The notes below the pieces were generated by a model that ran no database searches, was not told the origin of the DNA, and was given only the letters and a program-made list of their open reading frames with translations. DNA of 64,000 nt from Sabethes cyaneus (taxonomy: Eukaryota > Arthropoda > Insecta > Diptera > Culicidae): contig NC_071354.1 in NCBI RefSeq assembly GCF_943734655.1, forward strand, positions 138,618,642-138,682,641. The letters are read 5' to 3'. A program made the position numbers and the translations under genes. Of this stretch, positions 11,181-21,741 are shown one piece after another; position 1 is the first letter of the stretch, and each line of letters starts with the position of its first letter.

Positions 11181-11480
11181 GAGGGGTCTCAAACCATCAT
11201 AAAATAAATTCATGCCTCCAAAAACCCCCACATGCTAAATTTAGTTCCTTTTGGTTGATTAGTTTTCTAGTTATGAGGAAATTTGTATATTATTTGTATG
11301 GGAGTATTTGTATTTGTATCCTCCTAAAGAGGGGAGGGGTCTTAGTTCACCGTAGAAAAAAATCTTGCCTTCTGAAACCTCCACATGCCAAATTTGGTTT
11401 CATTTGCATGATTAGTTCTCAAGTTTTGAGGAAATTTGTATCTCATTTGTATGGGAGCCCCCCTCTTACGCCCTCCTTAA
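11140..11480 (+). repeat. tandem subrepeats with ATTTGTATGGGAG motif
   Basis: Three degenerate units each carry a variant of CACATGCYAAATTTRGTT, then GATTAGTTYTCWAGTT, then GAGGAAATTTGTAT...ATTTGTATGGGAG, spaced roughly 115-145 bp apart (near 11145, 11230-11305 and 11385-11460). They continue the X repeat rightward. The frames in them are incidental. Confidence 0.65.
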
Positions 11481-11658
11481 AATTACTCACTTATCCCCCC
11501 ATAAAATTGCTAGTAATTTTATCTATCCAACGACATATAAAATGTTCAGTTTCGTTCAGTAGTTTAGTAGTTATATGCATTTGAAATCTTTCACTCAAAC
11601 GTTACACTTCTATTTTCGTTTTCACAAAGTGCTACCCAGTCCCAGTATAGTAAACAAA

Positions 11659-11674
11659 GACGTAGTCCTACGTC
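11659..11674. repeat. near-palindrome GACGTAGTCCTACGTC
   Basis: A 16-base near-palindrome that recurs exactly at 15459-15474 and 48850-48865, with variants near 10694, 21573, 30134 and 47885, always at or in dispersed repeats. Confidence 0.8.
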
Positions 11675-11879
11675 AAAAAAAACGTAAAATACTTTAGTTG
11701 TTTAATCGTAGAATTGCAAAATGTTTTTCGGCTAGCTGAAAGACATAAGTTCTTACCTTGGATTACCGCGGCTGAACAATGTGATTTGAAGTCATACCAT
11801 TTGCTTGTTGTAAAATCTATATTGACGTTGACCAGCATGGATTCTTCCCGAAAAGATTGGTGACCACATATCTGATGCC

Positions 11880-13640
11880 ATTTGTGCCCCGCCTGTTGCA
11901 AAGTTTGGACTGTAGTTTTCACACCGACGGTATTCACCCGGACCTGAAAGCCGATTTCAGAGGGGATCACGAAATACGCCTGAGCAAAATGGAGCGACTG
12001 GGTGTATCTACGGATGCCGCATGCTGGTTCAGATCTTACTTGAGAAACAGAAGCTTATGTGTGAAAATAGGATCTACATCTCCAATCTATGTAGAGTCCC
12101 GCAAGGTAGTAACCTAGGCCCCCTGCTCTTTTCATATATAATGTTACTTTTCTGCTTCCATAAGGTTGTCGACTATTTTATGCTGACAAACCTAAAATTT
12201 TTAAAACAATTACGGGCATGAGTGACGGTGTGGAAGTGGATCTATTCGGCTATTGTGAAACCCAGGATTACCTATGCCTCGTTGGTCTGGTGGCCAAAAA
12301 CAAAAGAGAAAGCTTCTCAGAAAAAGCTAGAAAGACTTCAAAGGCTAGCCACTCTCTCAATAACAGGTGCAATGAGAAGTACACCGTCGAAGGCATTGGA
12401 TGCTTTACTTTATATGCTTCCACTGCATCAGTTCATACAATTAGAAGCTGAAAAGAGTGCTCTGAGGATCAAAAGATCTATGAACCTCTTTGATGGTGAT
12501 CTTACAGGTCATCTCAGTATTCTAAAGACTATTAGTATTAATCCTCTGGTAATCAATAATGAAGACTGGATGGCGAAAAAATACAACTTTGACCGAATTT
12601 TTCGTGTATTTGAGCCTAGGCGTGATTCCTGGGAAGACGGTGGTCCCGATCTTCGCCAAGGCTCGACGGTTTTTTACACAGATGGTTCAAAAATGGACAA
12701 CCAAGTGGGAGCAGGAGTAACTGGCCCAGGAAGAGACATGTCAATTTCTATGGGTAGATGGCCAACTGTGTTCCAAGCTGAAATTCAAGCAATTCTAGAG
12801 TGTTCTACTGTGTGCTTGCGCAGAAACTATAGACATTCAAATATATGCATCATGTCCGATAGTCAAGCAGCTCTAAATGCTTTAAAGTCGGCGACATGCA
12901 CATCAAAACACGTCTGGGAATGTATTCAATCACTCCAAAAATTGTCTTGCCGTAACCAAGTCAACTTATATTGGGTCCCAGGTCACTGTGGAATTGATGG
13001 AAATGAAAGGGCTGATGCGCTTGCAAGATTCGGATCTTCTCATCAATTTATAGGACCTGAGCCCTTTTGCGGCCTATCTGCTTCTGTTTTAAAAATGGAG
13101 CTGAAGGCATGGGAATGTAGGAAAGTGGAATCAAATTGGAATAACACCTTCAATGCTAGGCAGTCGAAACGATTTATCTCTCCAAACATTTCTATGACTC
13201 GCAAAATACTGGAGCTTTCAAAGAAAGATCTAAGCATCTATACTGGTCTAATAACAGGACATTGTCCGAGCCGCTATCATCTGAAGCAAATGGGAAAACT
13301 TCAAGATGATATATGTCGCTTCTGTGGCATAGAAAAGGAAGACTCGGAACACCTGTTATGCCGATGTCCGGCAATTTTTAATAAAAGATTAAGGTTCTTC
13401 GACAGAGGGCTGTTAGAACCCTTTGATATTTGGAGAACAATTCCCAGTACGGTAGTGCACTTTATCCGAAATGTATCACCGGACTGGACAAATGCTATTA
13501 GTCAAACAATGACGGTCGCTTCTAATAGTGGTGCGTCATCTTGACAACATAGCTATAGTAAAATGGGGGATATATCACAATAGATCAAACAAATGGTCGC
13601 AGTGATAAAAATACCCAACATGGAAAAAAAAAAAAAAAAG
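11880..13640 (+). mobile_element. 5'-truncated LINE 3' end (RNase H-bearing, I/LOA-like) with poly(A)
   Basis: RT fragments (WFRSYLRNRSLCVKIGS near 12025; VPQGSNLGPLLFS near 12105) lead into a long C-terminal frame with RNase H, a short 3' UTR and a run of about 16 A at 13624-13639. The RT palm around the FADD box is largely deleted between about 12150 and 12220, and there is a frameshift near 12085. Frames upstream of about 11880 are not recognisable. No clear TSD was found. Confidence 0.85.
12222..13544 (+). CDS. LINE ORF2 C-terminal part with RNase H domain (440 codons)
   Basis: This open frame follows an in-frame TGA at 12219-12221, so its start is an interruption scar rather than a true initiator. 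It begins in the RT thumb (IVKPRITYASLVWWP). An RNase H domain follows near residues 145-270, with the four acidic positions in YTDGSK, FQAEIQ, MSDSQAA and GNERADALAR, plus VPGHCGIDGNE. A C-terminal Cys/His finger reads CRFCGIEKEDSEHLLCRC near residue 366. RNase H of this kind removes RNA from RNA-DNA hybrids during target-primed reverse transcription. The frame is intact to its TGA at 13544, but the element cannot be autonomous because its RT palm is deleted. Confidence 0.85.
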   Translation: MTVWKWIYSAIVKPRITYASLVWWPKTKEKASQKKLERLQRLATLSITGAMRSTPSKALDALLYMLPLHQFIQLEAEKSALRIKRSMNLFDGDLTGHLSILKTISINPLVINNEDWMAKKYNFDRIFRVFEPRRDSWEDGGPDLRQGSTVFYTDGSKMDNQVGAGVTGPGRDMSISMGRWPTVFQAEIQAILECSTVCLRRNYRHSNICIMSDSQAALNALKSATCTSKHVWECIQSLQKLSCRNQVNLYWVPGHCGIDGNERADALARFGSSHQFIGPEPFCGLSASVLKMELKAWECRKVESNWNNTFNARQSKRFISPNISMTRKILELSKKDLSIYTGLITGHCPSRYHLKQMGKLQDDICRFCGIEKEDSEHLLCRCPAIFNKRLRFFDRGLLEPFDIWRTIPSTVVHFIRNVSPDWTNAISQTMTVASNSGASS

Positions 13641-13878
13641 ACGGTGTGGAACTGCTAGTACTGTTTGTGTGCTAGTGTGGAGCAGAAGTACCGTGAACGT
13701 ACCATATTAGCGCAGTTAAGACATTTTTATGATTCCTCCGCTATTCTAAGTATTCTAGATTTAAATTATCAACGTGGATGGCCTCAACGTGTAGTGTGAT
13801 GATTTATAATATCTGCTAAAAAATATGGGAATTATAAGTCGACCAAAAATTGAGTATATTTTTCGTTTTGTAAACTTA

Positions 13879-14874
13879 TCCACGGTGCCTAATTCTGCGC
13901 ACTTTCTTGCCCATGTTCCTAATTCTGCGCATGTTTGCTCCTAATTCTGCGCACCCAAAAAGTGAAAATAAATACTCCTGTTATGCTGTTTATGTTTTGA
14001 TACGCCGAAAGCACACCAAAAAAGTCATTACCATAATTAGGTCCATGATCCGGCCTTACAGTGCTGTCCGGGTGGCAAAGGAATATTGTTATCATTTTGA
14101 TTGCCTCATTTTAAATATTTTATTCTCGATAACGTGAAGGGCGAATTGATTCGGGTTTTCTGCATACTGAACATTTACACTGTAAACTAATACTAAGAAT
14201 TGTGTTTTCATGTAGAAACCACTTCTCCACTCTCTGACAGCCCCATGAGGTTGGACATTAAAAAAATAGAAGACGGTTTCATGAATTGGCGCTCGTAGGT
14301 TCGGACCCCGAGATACAGCACAGGATGCCAATCAATGCAAGTTAAAGGTTCTACTTGAATTTTCATGCCTCTATACCTCAGCCATTTGGGCGAGGTTGCG
14401 TATTCTTTCGCGATTTCTTCGTAGGATACATTACTGCGCAGAATTTGGAACATGAATAAAAAATCTGTGCCTAAATCTGCGCATTATTGCATCGCATTTT
14501 TCTAAGGAAAGCAATGCATGCAATCACTCTTTTTGTCTAAAACATGACTGAAACTAATGAATCTTTCTAATTATGCTGGGTAATTTGATTATTGCAAAGA
14601 ATTTAGATCAAAAATTTGTTAATTTTCTAGCAGGACAATCTTAGCGTTGGTGCTAACGACGATGTTTTCTGTCATATAAAATACTTTCAGTTTCACGTTA
14701 AATTATTTCGCTCTTAAATATTATGGCCCGTTTGTGAATAATGGCGTAATATTCAACAGACATTTATAAAAAAAATAACGCAATGATCATAGTTATCCAC
14801 AATATTAAAAAATACTTACATAAAGAAAAATGCGCAGAATTAGGAGCTGCGCAGAATTAAGAGAGGTCACGGTA
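13879..14874. mobile_element. about 1-kb inverted-repeat element with subterminal CTAATTCTGCGCA repeats
   Basis: The left end (CACGGTGCCTAATTCTGCGC at 13881) and right end (inverse complement TACCGTGACC, with two inverted TTAATTCTGCGCA-type motifs at 14831-14860) face each other. The motif CTAATTCTGCGCA occurs three times at the left (13889, about 13919, 13941) and inverted or degenerate copies lie internally near 14440-14490. A minus-strand frame at 14208-14453 (81 codons, with SYEEIAKEYATSPKWLR, helix-turn-helix-like) may be a transposase remnant; this is speculative. Another end of the same family lies at 21688-21741. No TSD was clear. Confidence 0.7.
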
Positions 14875-15664
14875 TAAAAAAGTGTAACGTGATTTTGTTT
14901 CACAGATGGGAGTGCTGTTGAATAATGGATAGACATTCAAGAGCCACTACAACAGCATTATAGGATATAGATATAGGAGAAAATAAAGTTCTAAACGATA
15001 GCGATTCGTAAGCGAGGAATGATTATTAAAAAGAGGGATTATAGTGTTAAATGATACATAAAACAATTAATGAAATATAATAGTTTTAGCTGGCACAAAA
15101 AGTACTACTGTGAATTTATTTGCTCGTTTGATGTATCCGAAAACCTTGTTTATTGTGGTTGTTTTGGACTAAAACAGTTTCAAGTTTTCTTTGATTTGAA
15201 AATTCACAATATGTTGTATCTTGCGCAAACCCATTGGCTTTCGCTGGAAGCGGTAGTTACTCGCGTTACTGAACAGTGGCAAGCTTTCAAATAGTTTTTT
15301 ATTGAAAAACGCTTTAGTGAAAAACTACTCGCAGTGGAACAAATTTCGACAGCCATGAAGAATCGAATAACAAAGATACAATTTTTTGTTTCTGAAATGG
15401 ATTTTACCAAAATTTAACCACCTGAATAGATTATTTCAATCGGAAAAACTTGCCGTAAGACGTAGTCCTACGTCAAAACCGGTAATATTGATAATGTAGA
15501 ACGCTATCAGTACCACTTATAAGAAAATTTTAAAACGTTTGTACGTGCTGATAACGCCAATAAAACCAGCATTGAACAATTTGATGTTTCTAACAGTCGA
15601 AATCATGTGCTTATAGAAAATTTTTATATACAATTGTACCTGAAAGTTGCTAGTTGCTACATTT
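14875..15664. other. unassigned AT-rich DNA with a repeat-Y-like edge
   Basis: No gene is recognised. At 15448-15476 the sequence AACTTGCCGTAAG followed by GACGTAGTCCTACGTCAAA is the same as the right edge of repeat Y at 48838-48868, so part of this stretch is probably an old Y-related copy. Confidence 0.5.
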
Positions 15665-15735
15665 TAGGGATGGGGAAACTATCATTAATTACTGATAGTT
15701 ATCAGTAAGCAATAATATCACTAAGTATCAGTAAG

Positions 15736-15960
15736 CAGAGATGCCAATGATCCTGATATTTGTGCATGTATAAACTTGGGACCCATTAATTATTTTAGTT
15801 CCTGTGAGTTCTTGTTTTACTAACATACCTGAAGTTTGAAGTACTCCATAAGGTATTTTTGTTATACAAAAGATTAGACTGAGAAAATAAAATACTCAGG
15901 AGAAAATCACAGGGTCCCAAATTTATGCATGCACAAATATCAGGAACATTGGCATCTCTG
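15736..15960. mobile_element. hAT-like MITE (225 bp) with perfect 8-bp TSD
   Basis: The terminal inverted repeats are about 48 bases long, beginning CAGAGATGCCAATG at both ends with few mismatches. TCAGTAAG occurs directly on both sides (15728-15735 and 15961-15968). It lies within the subterminal ATCAGTAAG-rich end of the larger hAT-like element, so it is the younger insertion. Confidence 0.92.
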
Positions 15961-16129
15961 TCAGTAAGGTTTCGCAGTTATTGATGCTTACTGATACAGT
16001 TACGTCGTCCCGTTAGAAAAATCATTTGGATTAAAGTTAATGGTCGGTAGTTGCGTACAATAGACGAGAGTGACGTAGTATGTCGTCATTGTAGTCAGTC
16101 GTCTCTATTCAACTCGATCTAGGGTCATT

Positions 16130-16720
16130 CGTCACAAATTTAACAGTCGTCTCAAAAGTCACTCAAAAGACTTTCGACTTTGTCAAACCATCTTGCATAT
16201 TGAGTCTTCGTGTTTCCGGTGCCGGTGGGGTTGCTGAAAAGAACTGTTGTCGTTGCTCTGCCGTCCGGCATCCTTACGACGTGCCCGGCCTACCGTAGCC
16301 TACCGACTTTCATCAGATTTAGATGAGAGTCTCTGGGATTCTCAAGCAGTAAAAGAATGTCGTGATTCTTATACTTCTACCTTTAATGCAAATCATGCCT
16401 CTCGTTTCGATACCCGCTGGTCGGAAGAGCGCGTCAAGAGTGATGTTGAACAGTATACTGAATAAGCTATCACCTTGTCCCAACCCGTGCCGCGTCTCGA
16501 AGGGACTCGAATGTGTCCCCGAGACGTGCGAAACACATTACTCGTTCTAATGTAGCTCTGATTAGTCGCGACATTTTAGCCGGAAAACCGGTTTCGTGCA
16601 TTATGTGCCATAGCTGGTCTCGATGGACTGTATCGTTTGTTGCTTTGAAATCAATAAAGATGTGATGCAAGGACACGATGTACCCTCAACATTTTTGCAA
16701 GATCTGTCGGATGGTAAAAA
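16130..16720 (-). pseudogene. RTE fragment with internal deletion
   Basis: The minus strand reads HHIFIDFKATNDTVHRDQLW (RT palm, about 16610-16670), RATLERVMCFARLGDTFES, then after a stop QGDSLFSILFNITLDALFR (about 16440-16495). It then jumps to the C-terminal RMPDGRATTTVLFSNPTGTG block (about 16210-16275). The FADD box and thumb are deleted. It sits inside the 15665-16921 hAT-like element. Confidence 0.75.
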
Positions 16721-16935
16721 TCTGGTCGGTAATTGCGCGAGACCCCAGAAAGTCTTTACAATGTAAAGTTTCAAAAAATAATGCCGGCATTACTATTTCC
16801 TATTTTTTTGCTACAATGCCGTGATGGGTAAAATTACTGATATTTACTGATAGTTATCAGTAACGTACTGAAACTACTGATAGTTATCAGTAACGATTTT
16901 TAATGATAGTTCCCATCCCTAGTACATTTTTGTAC

Positions 16936-17283
16936 TAGAGATGGTCGGGTATGAAAATTTGAATACCCGAACCCGACCCGTACCCGATCAAGAAAAAAAT
17001 TGAAAACCCGTACCCGACCCGAACCCGCAAGTTTATTATTTTTAATACCCGAACCCGACCGCAACCCGACGGGTACGGGACGGGCCCGGGTACCCGACCA
17101 TGTTTAGTGTTAAATGTGGTCAATAGGGATACCCGACCCGACCCGTACCCGATTTCAAAAACAAAAATTAAGAACCCGTACCCGACCCGAACCCGCAAAT
17201 TATTTTTTTTCAATACCCGAACCCGGCGGGTACGGGTACGGGTGCGGGTTTCGGGCAAATTTTCCGCTACCCGACCATCTCTA
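16936..17283. mobile_element. hAT-like MITE (348 bp) made of GGGT/ACCC-rich repeats, perfect TSD
   Basis: Both ends read TAGAGATGGTCGGGTA (16-base perfect inverted repeat). TTTTGTAC lies on both sides (16928-16935 and 17284-17291). The body is an array of ACCCGAACCCGACCCGTACC-type repeats in two inverted blocks around an AT-rich centre. Arginine/valine-rich frames on both strands here are translation artefacts of the repeat. A second copy lies at 31901-33029. Confidence 0.93.
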
Positions 17284-17299
17284 TTTTGTACCCAGGTAT

Positions 17300-17829
17300 A
17301 AAAAAATTATGATAATCCTAAAAAAATAGAACTATAATGCTAGATTAAGTTGATGTCCTAAAAGTAAACAAGTTTGTAAAAGTGTAAAACCAGCTCTCTG
17401 TCCGCTGTCCTGATCGAATAATAATAAATGATGCAAGCATTCAATCGAAACTGAAGTCTCGTATGAAAACGAGGCTGATGGGATATACGTGCAAAAAATG
17501 TGACACAGCAATTCTAAAAGTGGACCCGTGTGGATAAGGACTCTCATACAAATAAAACAGAAATTTTTGCGTATCTGTCATATTTTCTGCTATGTAACAA
17601 GCGGTAAGCTGTGAAAGTTAACTAGTAAAACCTACTCGAAGCAAGAGACAGTGAATCGACGCCGCTAACTTACGTGCCTATTGCCATTCATGTCAAAAGA
17701 GAAGAACATTCGAATGGCACGTCATATTTGCGATGACCGTGCTTTGGCTTTAATGTTATTTGCAACCAATGACCCTTTCAAAGGCCACAAGCGAATTAAA
17801 GTATTATAAAGATTATTGAAACATGTCAA
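17300..17829 (-). repeat. repeat X, copy 2, part a (split by RTE)
   Basis: In inverted orientation this matches 10940-11170: CATAGCAGAAAATATG, CGTAAGTTAGCGGCGTCG and ATTAAAGCCAAAGCACG. Similarity stops near 17550, beyond which no relationship was found. Its right edge is the left TSD of the RTE. Confidence 0.8.
17817..17829. repeat. left 13-bp TSD of the RTE insertion
   Basis: TGAAACATGTCAA here and at 21260-21272. The unsplit repeat X copy 1 contains the site only once (near 10941-10953, inverted). Confidence 0.92.
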
Positions 17830-20800
17830 TTGGGCTTCAAATGGTGAGTTGACAACCTGAAAGGAGCGTCAAACACAGCTCTGGTCCTCACAAGCACCCG
17901 CCTCACGCCTCCACGAATCATATGATACCAAATGCGGCGTAGCCTGGGCAATGTTGTCAATCTGACAATAGCGAAGTGAGGAGGTGCGACGCGAATACTG
18001 GCGCGGTAACGCGAATAGCATGGCGGTAGAAGAAATGCTTCGTCAAACACGAGCGTCTTTTCACCAAGGAGGTGCGGCTCAAACAGCATCTGTTCTCCAT
18101 GTTAGGGGCGGCTGATTATTATACTCGTCCTTATGCCAGCAGGGACTCTAAACAGTGCTGTGCACGATGGTCCTCCGGCGAGACAGGGAGTTAGGGGCAG
18201 GCCCAACAAGCCGCCCTGGAAAACAAAAAGTTACCAACAACGAAGAAGAAAATAGGGGTCGGAACAATCGGCGTCGACCTACGCGACGAAATAAGGACTA
18301 CGATTGGAAACTCGGGACATGGAATTGCAAATCACTCGGCTTCCCGGGTTGCGATAGGATAATATATGATGAACTACATCCCCGAAACTTCGATGTCGTA
18401 GCACTGCAGGAACTTTGCTGGACATGACAGAAGGTATGGAAAAGCGGGCATCGAGCGGCTACTTTCTACCAGAGCTGTGGCACCACCAACGAGCTGGGAA
18501 CCGGCTTTATAGTACTGGGAAAGATACGCCAGCGTGTGATTGGTTGGCAACCGATCAACGCAAGGATGTGCAAGTTGAGGTTTAAGGGCCGTTTCTTCAA
18601 TTACAGTATCATCAATGTGCATTGCCCACACGAAGGGAGACCCGATGACGAGAAGGAGGCATTCTACGCGCAGCTGGAGCAGGTGTATGATGGCTGTCCG
18701 CGACGGGACGTGAAAATCGTCATCGGTGACATGAACGCGCAGGTAGGACAGTAAGCTATATATAGACCGGTAATCGGGCCAAACAGCCTGCATGCCGCAA
18801 CGAACGACAACGGCCAACGATGCGTAAATTTTTCAGCTTCCCGCGGTATGGTAGTCCGAAGTACCTTCTTCCCCCGCAAAGATATCCACACGGCCACCTG
18901 GAGATCACCAGACCAACGAATAGTAAACAAAATTGACCATATTCTAATCGACGGTAAATTCTTCTCTGATGTTTTAAACGTTCGCACCTACCACAGTGCG
19001 AATATAGATCCGGATCATTTCCTAGTTACAGTCTGCATGCGCTCAAAACTCTCGACGGTGCATAGCACGCGTCGAAGTCGTACGCCGCGACCCAACATCG
19101 AGCAGCTACGAGTCACCGGAGTTGCCCAGGAATACGCGCGGCAGCTGGAAGCAGCGCTACCAACGGAAGAGCAACTTGGCGCAGCAACTCTTGAAGATGG
19201 TTGGAAAGGCATTAAGACCGCCATCGGTAGTACTGCTCTAGCGCCACTAGGTACAATGAATCTGAACCGAAAAAACGATTGGTTCGACGGCGAATGCGAG
19301 CAATTAGTGCAGGAGAAGAATGCAGCACGTGCGAGAATGCTGCAACACCGTACGAGGGCGAATGTGGATCGATATAAACAAGCACGGAACAGGCAAAACT
19401 CGGTTTGCCGGAGGAAAAAGCGCCAACAGGAAGATCGAGATCGCGAGGCGATGGAAGATCTGTACCGTGCTAACGATAAACGGAGGTTCTACGAGAAGTT
19501 AAACCGTTCACGCAAAGGCTATGTGCCGCAGGCCGATATGTTTCGAGACTCAGACGGTAATCTTCTCACGAACGAACGTGAGGTGATCGAGAGGTGGAAG
19601 CAGTATTATGACGAGCACCTTAACAGCGATGTAGCTGAACATGGAGGTGACGATATGACAATAGATCTTGGAGCACGTGCAGAAGACGACAGAATACCAG
19701 CCCCCGACCTCCAGGAGGTAGCAGAAGAGATCGGTCGGCTGAAGAACAATAAAGCGGCTGGGGCTGATCAGCTACCCGGCGAGCTGCTGAAATACGGTGG
19801 TGACGCACTGGCTAGAGCGCTGCACTGGGTCATTGTCAAGATTTGGGAGGTCCTCTGGTCCTCAAGACCAGAGGAGTGGACGGAAGGCATCGTGTGTCCG
19901 ATCTACAAAAAGGGCGACAAGTTGGATTGTTGCAATTACCGCGCAATCACACTGTTGAACGCCGCCTACAAGGTACTCTCCCAACTTTTATGTCGTCGAC
20001 TATCACCATTTGCAAAGGAGTTCGTGGTGCAATATCAAGCGGGATTCATGGGTGCCCGTGTCACCACGGACCAGATTTTCGCGCTTCGGCAAGTGTTGCA
20101 GAAATGTGGCGAATACAACGCCCACGCATCATTTATTCATCGACTTCAAATCGGCGTACGACACGATCGATCGAGATCAGCTATGGCAGATTATGCACTA
20201 CTACGGATTTCCGGATAAACTAACGCGATTGGTCAAGGCGACGATGGATCGAGTAATGTGTGTTGTTCGAGTATCAGGGGCAATCTCGAGTCCCTTTGGA
20301 TCTCGAAGAGGGTTACGGCAAGGTGATGGACTTGCTGTGATGTTTGCTGTTTAACATCGCTTTGGAGGGTGTGATAAGAAGAGCGGGTATAGACACGAGT
20401 GGTACGATATTCACGAAGTCCGTCCAGCTTCTTGGTTTCGCTGACGACGTTGACATCATTACACGTACCTTTGAGAGGATGGCGGAAACGTACATCGGAC
20501 TGAAAGTTGAAGCCAAATGGATTGGACTTGTCATTAATGTATCGAAAACAAAATACATGAAAGGAAGAGGTTCTAGAGAAGTGAATGCTGACCTCCCTCC
20601 CCGGATTCATTTAGACGGTGATGAAATCAAGGTGGTGGAAGAGTTCGTGTATCTGGGCTCACTGGTTACCGCAGACAACGACACCAGCAGAGAAATACAA
20701 AGTCGCATTATGGCAGGAAATCGTGCCTACTTTGGACTCCGTAGGACGCTGCGAACGAACAAAATTCGCCACCGCACGAAGTTAACAATCTACAAGACGC

Positions 20801-21259
20801 TGATTAGACCGGTAGTCCTTTACGACCATGAGACATGGACTATGCTCGTGGAGGACCAACGCGTCCTTAGCGTTTTCGAACGGAAGGTGTTGCGCACCAT
20901 CTACGGCGGAGTGCAGATGGAAAACGGAACGTGGAGGAGGCGAATGAATCATGAATTGCGTCAGCTGCTTAGGGAACCACCCATCGCTCACACCGCAAAA
21001 ATCGGTCGCCTGCGATGGGCTGGGCATGTCGTGAAGATGTCGGACGACTGCCCGGTTAAAAAAGTTCTCAATAACGATCCGACTGGAACGAGACGGCGGG
21101 GCGCGCAGCGAGCAAGATGGATCGACCAAATGGAAGGCGACCTGCGGACCCTACGTAGACTACGTAGCTGGCGAATTGCGGCTATGGACCGAGTGGAATG
21201 GAGACGACTTCTTCGTACAGCAGAGGAAACCACGGCCTGGAGCTGATTAAGTAAGTAAG
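17830..21259 (+). mobile_element. RTE-clade non-LTR retrotransposon, near full length (3.43 kb)
   Basis: The element is bounded by a perfect 13-bp TSD and ends in a GATTAAGTAAGTAAG tail, matching RTE elements that carry short tandem 3' repeats. Before the ORF is a 325-bp 5' region. The single ORF (EN plus RT) spans 18155-21246 and carries four lesions. It inserted into repeat X copy 2 and is the best-preserved of the RTE copies in this window. Confidence 0.95.
18155..21246 (+). pseudogene. RTE ORF2: endonuclease-reverse transcriptase, broken by two stops and two frameshifts
   Basis: The N-terminal APE-type endonuclease begins near 18300 (DYDWKLGTWNCKSL), with INVHCPHEGRPDDE (18613), IVIGDMNAQVGQ (18718), KIDHILIDG (18937) and DPDHFLV (19008). 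A linker with KAAGADQLPGELLKYGG follows, then the RT: GIVCPIYKKGDKLDCCNYRA (19887), QYQAGFMGARVTTDQ (20030), FIDFKSAYDTIDRDQLW (20135), GLRQGDG (20310), LLGFADDVDII with the intact catalytic pair (20430), and the C-terminal RRMNHELRQLL (20938). Lesions: TGA at 18425, TAA at 18752, a one-base loss near 20125 (frame change at GEYNA) and a second shift near 20335. The first two look like single-base changes because the frame continues unchanged. The product would nick DNA and prime reverse transcription in the nucleus; this copy cannot make it. Confidence 0.93.
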
Positions 21260-21660
21260 TGAAACATGTCAAGCTACGCATAATCATATTTAATACAATA
21301 ATCTATGGGCTGGTCATTCATTACTATTTCAACTTTTATGATACACACAAGTAATTTTTAAAAGAAATCTCTATGTCTCAATGGTTAAAGGCGTTGTACT
21401 TATGAACTCCCCCTCCACGTATTTTCAAATCTACCTTTGTATTCAACGAAGAATTGAATCTGAATATTTCGCTATTCTCTTTTCAACATTCACTTAATCA
21501 ATGGCCCTCACAGATTCTTATAGACATACATATTACAGAAATGAAGTTTACATTAGTCTTTAATAATCTGATATAGTCCTACGTCACCCTTTCGTACAAC
21601 CCGGTATACCTGGGCTGTACACCTTGTAGTTTTTACTTCATTTAAAAGCCCTATCTTTTC
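21260..21660 (-). repeat. repeat X, copy 2, part b
   Basis: This begins with the right TSD of the RTE (21260-21272) and matches 10670-10950 inverted: GCTACGCATAATCATATTTA, CTGGTCATTCATTACTATTT, AGTCCTACGTCACCCTTTCG and CAACCCGGTATACC. Together with 17300-17829 it makes one copy of repeat X. Confidence 0.85.
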
Positions 21661-21687
21661 TTTTTACAAAACCGTATCGTACGGTGG

Positions 21688-21741
21688 TACCGTAAACGCA
21701 CCCAATTCTGCGCAAGGTTCCTAATTCTGCGCACCCCACAT
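21688..21741. mobile_element. single end of the CTGCGCA inverted-repeat element
   Basis: TACCGTAAACGCACCCAATTCTGCGC, then CTAATTCTGCGCACCC, matches the ends of the 13879-14874 element in sequence and motif spacing. No opposite end was found downstream, so it is a truncated copy or solo end. Confidence 0.65.

Larger units (their letters stand above)
15665..16921. mobile_element. hAT-like element (1257 bp) hosting nested insertions
   Basis: The ends are TAGGGATGGGGAAACTATCA at 15665 and, inverted, TAGGGATGGGAACTATCA ending at 16921. The flanks are CTACATTT (15657-15664) and GTACATTT (16922-16929), an 8-bp TSD with one mismatch. Just inside both ends are repeated ACTGATAGTTATCAGTAA palindromes. 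The interior contains a younger hAT MITE (15736-15960) and a minus-strand RTE fragment (about 16130-16720), so the original element was probably a few hundred bases. Confidence 0.8.

Noticed and set aside
16935..17329. Arg/Val-rich frames resembling a repeat protein (also 31776-32316)
   Set aside because: They come from the ACCC/GGGT repeats of a MITE with clear TIR and TSD, and occur on both strands.
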